Shown here: one piece after another, positions 15,501 through 20,509 of the stretch
How the letters are laid out: each line of letters begins with the position of its first letter
How positions within the stretch are numbered: the first letter of the stretch is position 1
Assembly (NCBI GenBank): GCA_017463035.1
Contig: JAFTPY010000123.1
Coordinates: forward strand, 1 to 20,509
Source of the DNA: Lachnospiraceae bacterium
GTDB taxonomy: Bacteria; Bacillota; Clostridia; Lachnospirales; Lachnospiraceae
Length of the DNA stretch: 20,509 nt
Reading direction: 5' to 3'
Translations under genes and position numbers: made by a program
The notes under the pieces: model-generated
What the model was told of the DNA's origin: nothing
Seen by the model: only the letters and a program-made list of their open reading frames with translations
Database searches by the model: none

Positions 15501-16458
15501 CTTCCGCGAAACATCTTACGGAATTCGACGGAAGCCCATCCTCCACCGTAAAATACGTATATTTCCCGTTTTCATATCTTGCGATTCCGGCGTCATTTGT
15601 TCCTATCCATAACCTTCCCCGGGTATCGGTCATCATTCCCACAACATTAACAAGTCCGCCCTCCCGTACGAACTCGAACTCTTTTCCGTCATATCGCGTT
15701 AATCCCGCATAACTTCCGATCCAAATATAGCCATCGTTCGTCTCACAAATAGCATTTGCCTCCGAAACGACCATTCCGTTTGCATTGTTATATACGGTCT
15801 CTACAAAATCATCCGATACGCCTTCTTCCTGTGCCTGTGCCGATGCCGGTGCAAAAAGCGAAGCAAACATCGCTACTGCTGCCAATAACGAAACTACCGG
15901 CACCTTTTTTTCTTTCTTCCGTTTCTCTTTTCGTTCCCAGAAACGAATCAAATAAAACGCAGTCAACACACACACCTGCTTATCTATGATTTCCACAATA
16001 GCCTCTCCCGCCAAGGAAGAAACAACCTTCGGCACATCATACCAAAGCAGCATATCCACCAACGTATCTCCCCAAATATTTCCCGAATAGCCGTTGTTAA
16101 ACACCAGGTTAAGAGGCGAAGAAATAAGCGTACATACGATTCCCAACCCAAAACATGATACAACCGCTTTCAAGGTCCGGCTCATGTATCCTTCTTTTAT
16201 CAGGTAACAAATCATAATCGCCGCAACAATTCCGGCAACAGAGTATATAAGTGAACCGGTATCATAGATGCAGGCAATGGCATTATTGGAAACCGCAGCA
16301 ACAATTCCTCCCCAAATTCCCGCAAAATAGGACGCAATAAAGGTTCCCGTCATATCGAACCACATCGGAAGTTTCCATTGATAAGCAATCCAACGGCCCA
16401 CCGCATTGATAACAATTCCGAGAACCACCATCCCCACTTTCGTCCAATTTTTTTTCAT
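12568..16458 (-). CDS. ECF-S-like/propeller sensor fused to HD-GYP phosphodiesterase and receiver domain
   Basis: A 1296-residue membrane signalling protein. Residues about 1-175 form five or six hydrophobic helices resembling an ECF transporter S component (MWFDMTGTFIASYFAGIWGG, VAAVSNN). A Lys/Arg-rich stretch (174-185) and a signal-peptide-like segment (186-209, ending APASAQA) follow. Residues about 212-805 hold repeated two-component-regulator propeller units (such as GYIWIGSYAGLTRYDG and RLWIGTNDAGIARY), then a Y_Y_Y-type Ig-like domain (about 815-905), a membrane helix (about 918-945) and a coiled coil. The HD-GYP domain (about 975-1165) keeps His1032-Asp1033, His1085-His1086 and G1093-Y-P, so it should hydrolyse cyclic-di-GMP. 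A receiver domain (1178-1290) has Asp1180-Asp1181 and phospho-acceptor Asp1225. There is no kinase domain. The start has an AGAGGTGATC ribosome site. It follows a hybrid kinase gene by 34 bp. Confidence 0.9.
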   Translation of the reverse strand: MKKNWTKVGMVVLGIVINAVGRWIAYQWKLPMWFDMTGTFIASYFAGIWGGIVAAVSNNAIACIYDTGSLIYSVAGIVAAIMICYLIKEGYMSRTLKAVVSCFGLGIVCTLISSPLNLVFNNGYSGNIWGDTLVDMLLWYDVPKVVSSLAGEAIVEIIDKQVCVLTAFYLIRFWERKEKRKKEKKVPVVSLLAAVAMFASLFAPASAQAQEEGVSDDFVETVYNNANGMVVSEANAICETNDGYIWIGSYAGLTRYDGKEFEFVREGGLVNVVGMMTDTRGRLWIGTNDAGIARYENGKYTYFTVEDGLPSNSVRCFAEAKDGTVYVGTSDKLCRFREDDTIEVLNTGATFVKAMVIYDGMLVVMDNAGCIYGIEENGKLSVEDKAKEYFYYCLAVTSEGLVIGTESGELFVFERYGDSLRIKRQIPITANEISAIYEDSEKRLWIATGNGVGYLDEEDIFHEMKLEKFSSSFTGFHEDYQGNIWIASSNYGVMKLSGSSFINVFEKARIQNVVVNAVAYYDGVYFFGTDNGLITFDGMKVTQRYYELKKKTEGCRVRALYADDANNLWVCTYSGLFCRSAEGKIRCYTVADGATSDRFRCITGLADGTIVAGTADGINFISDGEITGTLTAEDGLANTQILSVVDAGDGTVWAGSDGSGVYVISDGRLKTVYNVESGLSSDIVLRIVPHEDGFFFVTSNALCHGDRNGNIRRLRSFPYFNNYDVIINNDKAYVTCSSGLYEVTVDELCSDTETRYKLYGAGEGLLSGLTANSWNYVSESGEIFLCGNDGVIVFDGRTAGEIGELKFGITSMECDGNVIGMVDEENSVIPAKTRNVSLYASVRNYAFGDAKVKFFVRELDENPKVYDWDEIEPIRIFKPDLPVYHICLQVLDDSGETVLQESVYTVTKEMQAWERPLYKCYLVIVCLEIFMFTVLSVGGMVLFVLRKKELEKMQHALESKVAEQTGALTEQQQKSKELFLQTVTALSEAVDAKDRYTSGHSKRVAEYARMIAARMGKSKEEQEEIYRAGLLHDVGKIRIPEDIINKPGRLTDEEFNVIKVHPVTGFHILRGISNSSMIAVGAKYHHERYDGKGYPNGLAGDQIPEVARILGVADSYDAMTSNRSYRKALPQEVVKDELEKGKGTQFDPYIADIMIQMVEEDTEYEMQQKDSMQRCILVVDDEPMNHKLITHIMKDEPMYEIVSAGGGKEALELLEKRSFDLILLDVKMPEMDGLEALRLIREKYRTPVALMTGDRSFDMAMEFAALGYEDYITKPFLPLLMKEIVHNMTERTNIEE

Positions 16459-16492
16459 ATTAGATCACCTCTTTTGCTGTATTCTGTTTCCG

Positions 16493-18805
16493 TTACATTC
16501 CTGCCTTATCGTATTCGTCACACACTCTGTCATACAGTCGGAACAACCGTTCCTGCCACTCCTCTATCTCCTCAGGGAAGCCTTCCTTGGTCATTTTCTC
16601 CATCTCATATGCCAAATCTCCGATTCCCTTTGCCCCTACGGAATAGGCATTATTTTTTAAGCCGTGAACATGAATGCAATAATTCTGATAATCACCCTGT
16701 TCCCTGCAACTACGCAGCACCTCTTTTATCGTCAACTGTGTAAAGCACTGAAACAATTCCAAATAAAACAATTCATCTCCTCCGCAAAAAGTCAGACCCG
16801 CATGATAATCTATGTCCGGCAAACGCTCCCGCAAACCGGCTAAAGTTACCTGCTTCGTCCCTCCTGCCCCCGCCGTCTCCTCCTGTATTTGTTCTGTCGC
16901 CGGTTCATACCTTTCTTCCTGCCGTTTCTCTTCTGTCTCTTCTGCTTCCCCCTTTAAGTGAACAAGCTCCTTCGGAAGGTAATGCAGTAACATTTTGTCC
17001 AATTTCTCCGGTATAATCGGCTTAGACAAAAAGCCGTCAAACCCTTCCCGCAAATACTTCTCCTTATCCCCCTTTAAGGAATTCGCCGTTAACATGACAA
17101 CCGGAACCCCCTCACACAGCTTCCTTTCTCTCATAATATGAAATGTCTCGACTCCGTCCAGTCCCGGCATCATATGATCCAAAAAGACAACGTCAAAGGT
17201 ACCGTTCTCCAACATCCGCAGACACTCCTGTCCGCTTTCTGCCTCAAACACCTGCATCTTCGTCTGCTTAAGCAATCCCTTAAACACCTTCAGATTCATC
17301 TTATAATCATCCACCACAAGTACCCTCGCCTCCGGCGCGGTATAATTCGAACGATACACGAAATCTGCCCTCTGTATTCTTTCTCTAAAGTCTCCCAAAG
17401 GAGTTTTATCCTCCACCTGCTGGCTTAATTCAAAGGAAAACACACTTCCTTTTCCGTACTCACTCTGTATCTTCAGCTCACTCTCCATCAGTTCCAAAAA
17501 TTGCCGTACGATATTAAGCCCGAGACCTGTTCCCTCTATGGCCCTGTTTCTCTGTACGTCTACCCGGCAATACATCTGCTGAATTGTTTCCATATCCTCC
17601 TGTTTTATTCCGATACCTGTATCAATAACGGCACATGAAAGCACAGCCACGTCCCCATGAAGCCTTCCCTCCATTTTTAAAGTAACTGTCCCCCGCTCGG
17701 TATATTTTACGGCATTTGTAAGCAGATTCAATAAAATCTGACGAATTCTTTTATCATCTCCGTTATAACCGCTCGGAAGTTCCGGACTGATATCGAATAT
17801 AACCTCCACACCCTTTTCCCTTGCCTTCAGGTTTATCATATTGTATAAATCGTTTAAAAGGCTTCCCAAATCGTACTTCACCGGTATCAATTCCATCATC
17901 CCTGATTCGATTTTAGAGGAATCCAAAATATCATTTACAATATTTAACAGCATCATGGAGGAATCCTTTACATCCGTTGCATACCGGACGGTTTCTTCCT
18001 CCTTACTCTCTCTTAAAATCATCTCGTTCATACCGATCACCGCATTAATCGGTGTTCGGATTTCATGAGAAACCCTTGCCAAAAACTGTGACTTCGCGCG
18101 GTTAGCCTGTTCCGCTTCCTCCTTCGCCTTCTCCAGTTCCGCAGTCAGCTTCAGCTTTTCCAAACTTCCGTTTACAATTCTGTAAATACTGTTACACACC
18201 GCAACAAAAGCAACGTAGGTCAAGCACCGCGGAACCACATAAAACAGCAACAATGTAACCGCCGGATTACTGTTTATCTCCGTCAGCGCAAAGCTTCCGT
18301 TTACAAGGTGACCCTGCAGGCTGTTCTTTGTCAAAAGTGTCATATTGGCATCACACAAACCGAAATAATATCCTCCGTACACCACTATAAACGTACTGAC
18401 CACCGTTAAGCAGTAAACATATCGCATAATCTTCTTGGAAGAATACAGCATCGCGTACAAAATCGGCAACAAAGAGGCAAGCACCACATGATATGTAATA
18501 TATACCCCCATAATAGTCAATACGGTCACCACACTGGCTAAAATAAAGTATTTTGTCCTCCTGTCGGAAAGTGAAATTACTCTCGTTATCGCATAAACGA
18601 TGCCGTAAATTACAACAGACGGAATATAGGCGCGAATCATCAGCTTCTGTTCAATCACAAAGATTCCCGCTAAATTTAAAATAAAAGCGATGGTAAATGT
18701 CAGCAGCATGACAAAAAAACATCGCATCACATACATGTTTGCAACCGATTCACGGTCTTCAATATATACAGATATTTCATCCTTTTTTACTTTCGTATGC
18801 TTCAT
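16493..18805 (-). CDS. hybrid histidine kinase with receiver and C-terminal Hpt domains
   Basis: A 770-residue membrane sensor kinase. About seven hydrophobic helices fill residues 24-225, with no large extracellular loop. A short coiled coil (LEKAKEEAEQANRAKSQF) leads into HisKA with phospho-His247 in SHEIRTP. The HATPase domain follows with the N box LLTNAVKYT, DTGIGI and GTGLGLNIV. The receiver domain carries VVDD and phospho-acceptor Asp543 in FLDHMMPG. After a Glu-rich linker, a C-terminal Hpt domain has His714 in HVHGLKNNAYS. It can therefore pass phosphate through His, Asp and His to an outside receiver, and the next gene encodes one. The ATG at 18805 has AAGG 5 bases upstream. An in-frame ATG at 18877 lies closer to the promoter but has no ribosome site, so the start is not certain. 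Confidence 0.9.
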   Translation of the reverse strand: MKHTKVKKDEISVYIEDRESVANMYVMRCFFVMLLTFTIAFILNLAGIFVIEQKLMIRAYIPSVVIYGIVYAITRVISLSDRRTKYFILASVVTVLTIMGVYITYHVVLASLLPILYAMLYSSKKIMRYVYCLTVVSTFIVVYGGYYFGLCDANMTLLTKNSLQGHLVNGSFALTEINSNPAVTLLLFYVVPRCLTYVAFVAVCNSIYRIVNGSLEKLKLTAELEKAKEEAEQANRAKSQFLARVSHEIRTPINAVIGMNEMILRESKEEETVRYATDVKDSSMMLLNIVNDILDSSKIESGMMELIPVKYDLGSLLNDLYNMINLKAREKGVEVIFDISPELPSGYNGDDKRIRQILLNLLTNAVKYTERGTVTLKMEGRLHGDVAVLSCAVIDTGIGIKQEDMETIQQMYCRVDVQRNRAIEGTGLGLNIVRQFLELMESELKIQSEYGKGSVFSFELSQQVEDKTPLGDFRERIQRADFVYRSNYTAPEARVLVVDDYKMNLKVFKGLLKQTKMQVFEAESGQECLRMLENGTFDVVFLDHMMPGLDGVETFHIMRERKLCEGVPVVMLTANSLKGDKEKYLREGFDGFLSKPIIPEKLDKMLLHYLPKELVHLKGEAEETEEKRQEERYEPATEQIQEETAGAGGTKQVTLAGLRERLPDIDYHAGLTFCGGDELFYLELFQCFTQLTIKEVLRSCREQGDYQNYCIHVHGLKNNAYSVGAKGIGDLAYEMEKMTKEGFPEEIEEWQERLFRLYDRVCDEYDKAGM

Positions 18806-18908
18806 ATCCCCCTTGTACGTTTCCTCCGTACATTCCTTTCTTTTACAAACCGGCCCTCGACCGTATACATTCGCCATACTTCATTGACGAACGCCACTTT
18901 TCTTATAT

Positions 18909-18917
18909 ATTATACCA
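18909..18917 (-). promoter_or_regulatory. extended -10 promoter of the kinase/HD-GYP operon
   Basis: Minus-strand TGGTATAAT gives a perfect TATAAT (18914-18909) preceded by a TG element, in an AT-rich region, about 100 bp upstream of the kinase start. No good -35 box lies at 17 bp, which fits an extended -10 promoter. The rest of the gap between the kinase gene and the serS terminator (18918-19016) holds only AT-rich sequence in which I see nothing else. Confidence 0.65.
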
Positions 18918-19016
18918 TTATTTGTCAAAAAAATCCAGTTTTTTTATCAAGAAGATGTAATATTTTTACTTTTTGCGCTTTATTCAGAATATCATTCGGC
19001 AAACTTATTGTTCCGC

Positions 19017-19046
19017 AAAAAAGGGCAGGTCATAATCGACCTGCCC
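19017..19046 (-). terminator. intrinsic terminator of serS
   Basis: A perfect 9-bp stem GGGCAGGTC / GACCTGCCC (19023-19031 with 19038-19046) with a 6-base loop is followed on the minus strand by TTTTTT, just after the serS stop codon. Confidence 0.9.
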
Positions 19047-19053
19047 GAATAAA

Positions 19054-20337
19054 TTACTTCACTTCAATCTTTTCTTTTCCGCCCATATACGGCTGTAAAG
19101 CCTTCGGAATATTAATACTGCCGTCCTCGTTTAAGTTATTCTCAAGGAACGCAATCAACATACGCGGCGGAGCCACTACCGTATTGTTTAAGGTGTGTGC
19201 AAAATACTTGCCGTCTGCACCGTTTACACGAATCTTTAAGCGACGTGCCTGTGCATCGCCGAGGTTGGAACAGCTGCCTACCTCGAAGTACTTCTTCTGA
19301 CGCGGAGACCATGCTTCTACGTCGATGGACTTCACCTTAAGATCCGCAAGGTCACCGGAACAGCACTCTAAGGTTCTGACCGGAATATCCATGGTGCGGA
19401 ACAAATCTACGGTATTCTGCCACAACTTATCAAACCAAACCGGGGACTCCTCCGGCTTACAAACTACAATCATTTCCTGCTTTTCAAACTGATGGATACG
19501 GTACACCCCGCGCTCCTCAATACCATGAGCACCCTTCTCCTTACGGAAACACGGAGAATAGCTGGTCAAAGTATGCGGCAGGCTCTCTTCTTGCAAAATG
19601 GTATCGATATACTTACCGATCATGGAATGCTCACTGGTACCGATGAGGTACAAATCCTCACCCTCTATCTTGTACATCATGGCATCCATTTCCGCAAAGC
19701 TCATAACACCGGTTACAACATTACTACGAATCATAAACGGCGGAATGCAGTAGGTAAAACCTCTGTCAATCATGAAATCTCTTGCATAGGAAATAATGGC
19801 GGAATGCAATCTTGCGATATCACCCATCAGGTAATAGAAACCGTTACCGGCTACCTTTCTCGCCGCATCCAAATCAATGCCGTTTAACTTCTCCATAATA
19901 TCGGTATGATACGGAATTTCGAACTCCGGTACCACCGGCTCACCGTAACGCTGTACTTCCACATTCTCGCTGTCATCCTTACCAATCGGTACGCTCGGGT
20001 CGATGATATTCGGAATGGTCATCATAATCTTTAAAACCTTCTCGGAAAGCTCTGCTTCCTTTGCTTCCAGCTCCGCAAGACGGGTAGCAAACTCCTCCAC
20101 CTGCTTCTTCTTCGCCTCGGCCTCTTCTTTAAGCCCCTTTGCCATCAAACCGCCGATTTCCTTGGAAATGCGCTTTCTTTCCGCACGAAGGTTATCCGCC
20201 TCCTGCTGGGTTGCACGAGCTTCCTTGTCAAGCTCAATCACTTCATCAACAAGCGGAAGCTTATTCTCCTGAAACTTGTTACGAATGTTCTGCTTTACGA
20301 TTTCCGGGTTTTCTCTCACAAACTTTAAATCTAACAT
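19054..20337 (-). CDS. serS: seryl-tRNA synthetase
   Basis: A 427-residue class II aminoacyl-tRNA synthetase that charges tRNA-Ser (and tRNA-Sec where present). The N-terminus MLDLKFVRENPEIVKQN and the long helical arm of about residues 27-100 (charged coiled coil) are the tRNA-binding arm typical of SerRS. The serine-binding TSE sits at 234-236, motif 2 is FRKEKG with Arg265, and motif 3 is APPRMLIAFLE with Arg392. QARRLKIR and the C-terminal LQPYMGG are also typical. Motif 3 (NNTVVAPPR) and EHSMIGKY differ from the textbook bacterial GSGLAVGR and TAEVPLTN patterns, so this is a divergent subtype. A strong AAAGGAGG site 7 bases before the ATG fixes the start. It is controlled by a T-box leader. 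Confidence 0.95.
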   Translation of the reverse strand: MLDLKFVRENPEIVKQNIRNKFQENKLPLVDEVIELDKEARATQQEADNLRAERKRISKEIGGLMAKGLKEEAEAKKKQVEEFATRLAELEAKEAELSEKVLKIMMTIPNIIDPSVPIGKDDSENVEVQRYGEPVVPEFEIPYHTDIMEKLNGIDLDAARKVAGNGFYYLMGDIARLHSAIISYARDFMIDRGFTYCIPPFMIRSNVVTGVMSFAEMDAMMYKIEGEDLYLIGTSEHSMIGKYIDTILQEESLPHTLTSYSPCFRKEKGAHGIEERGVYRIHQFEKQEMIVVCKPEESPVWFDKLWQNTVDLFRTMDIPVRTLECCSGDLADLKVKSIDVEAWSPRQKKYFEVGSCSNLGDAQARRLKIRVNGADGKYFAHTLNNTVVAPPRMLIAFLENNLNEDGSINIPKALQPYMGGKEKIEVK

Positions 20338-20360
20338 GGTATGTCCTCCTTTTAAATATT

Positions 20361-20443
20361 CGAGTCGGCGGGCGCGTTCGCATAACCGCCGTCTTGAGCA
20401 AGCAAGCTTGCTCCGCCTGCTCTATGCTCACTTTGCCAACTCG
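20361..20443 (-). repeat. structured palindromic element between T-box terminator and serS
   Basis: An 83-bp segment is closed by arms 20361-20369 and 20435-20443 (9 bp, one G-U pair in RNA). Inside are a GC-rich stem CGGCGG / CCGCCG (20366-20371 with 20386-20391) topped by GCG-TT-CGC, and a perfect 8-bp stem (20396-20403 with 20406-20413). The outer arm and the first inner stem share a few bases and may be alternatives. It is not part of the T-box as usually described. From memory, similar sequence recurs as a dispersed element in Lachnospiraceae genomes; I could not check this. Confidence 0.6.
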
Positions 20444-20484
20444 GAAAATAAAAAACCCGTCCCATAGCATAAGCCATGGGACGG
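20444..20484 (-). terminator. T-box terminator of the serS leader
   Basis: On the minus strand a 12-bp stem (20484-20473 with 20468-20457, one G-U pair) with a 4-base loop is followed by GTTTTTTATTTT. This is the regulated terminator that forms when tRNA-Ser is charged. Confidence 0.92.
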
Positions 20485-20509
20485 AGTGTAATCCGCGTTG
20501 CCACCCACG
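20485..20509 (-). promoter_or_regulatory. T-box antiterminator region of the serS leader (partial)
   Basis: Minus-strand GGGTGGCAACGCGG (20506-20493) matches the conserved T-box sequence. It pairs with the acceptor end of uncharged tRNA and forms the antiterminator in place of the adjacent terminator. The specifier loop, stem I and the promoter lie outside the window, so the serine codon cannot be confirmed. Its position ahead of serS implies tRNA-Ser control. Confidence 0.93.

Noticed and set aside
18917..18928. TTGACA upstream of the kinase TATAAT as a -35 box
   Set aside because: The spacing is only 8 bp, too short for a normal promoter. The TG element gives a better explanation as an extended -10.
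20279..20470. Short minus-strand open frame upstream of serS
   Set aside because: It overlaps the T-box terminator, the structured element and the serS start, and has no ribosome site. Best read as a by-product of the repeat-like element.
1..20509. CRISPR arrays, insertion sequences, prophage or plasmid functions, tRNA/rRNA genes
   Set aside because: No spaced direct repeats, transposase or recombinase motifs, phage genes or RNA gene sequences were seen on either strand.

Overview
The window looks like a chromosomal segment from an anaerobic, fibre-degrading Firmicute, most likely a Lachnospiraceae relative (Butyrivibrio/Roseburia/Agathobacter type). The reasons are gram-positive Shine-Dalgarno sites (AAAGGAGG class) before almost every gene, TTGACA/TATAAT promoters, a T-box leader on serS, a YtrA-type GntR/ABC cassette, multidomain xylanases with PT-rich linkers, and hybrid kinase/HD-GYP signalling proteins. 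The family assignment is inferred from protein character, not from a database search. I see no mobile element, CRISPR array, rRNA or tRNA gene. No gene-free stretch exceeds about 250 bp.

Layout. (1) Bases 1-3889, plus strand: the 3' end of a GH10 xylanase gene, then aroA (EPSP synthase), then a complete GH10 xylanase. The two xylanases are close paralogues on either side of a housekeeping aromatic-biosynthesis gene, with gaps of only 66 and 37 bp. (2) 3935-6184, minus strand: a MraY-like phospho-sugar transferase gene followed by azlC and azlD (branched-chain amino acid export), read from one promoter and ending at a bidirectional terminator shared with the xylanase gene. (3) 6177-8034, minus strand: a secreted N-acetylmuramoyl-L-alanine amidase with a LysM domain. 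(4) 8116-10083, minus strand: a GntR (YtrA-like) repressor, ABC ATPase and permease operon, with a consensus promoter and a 22-bp inverted-repeat operator. (5) 10110-12527, plus strand: an NhaC-family antiporter divergent from the GntR operon, then a small flavin-reductase-like protein, each with its own terminator. (6) 12568-18917, minus strand: a two-gene signalling operon. A hybrid histidine kinase (7-TM-like sensor, HisKA, HATPase, REC, Hpt) is followed 34 bp later by a 1296-residue protein that combines an ECF-S-component-like membrane domain, a signal-peptide-like segment, a two-component-regulator propeller, a Y_Y_Y domain, a membrane helix, an HD-GYP phosphodiesterase domain and a terminal receiver. 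(7) 19017-20509, minus strand: serS with the 3' half of a T-box leader and an extra structured element between the T-box terminator and the start codon.

How the parts work together. The signalling pair has all the parts of a complete phosphorelay (His, Asp, Hpt His, then the Asp of the HD-GYP protein), with cyclic-di-GMP hydrolysis as the likely output. The MraY-like enzyme, the amidase and the YtrA-like cassette all relate to the cell envelope, but each has its own regulation. The most unusual object is the 1296-residue fusion, because of its ECF-S-like N-terminus and its internal signal-peptide-like segment.
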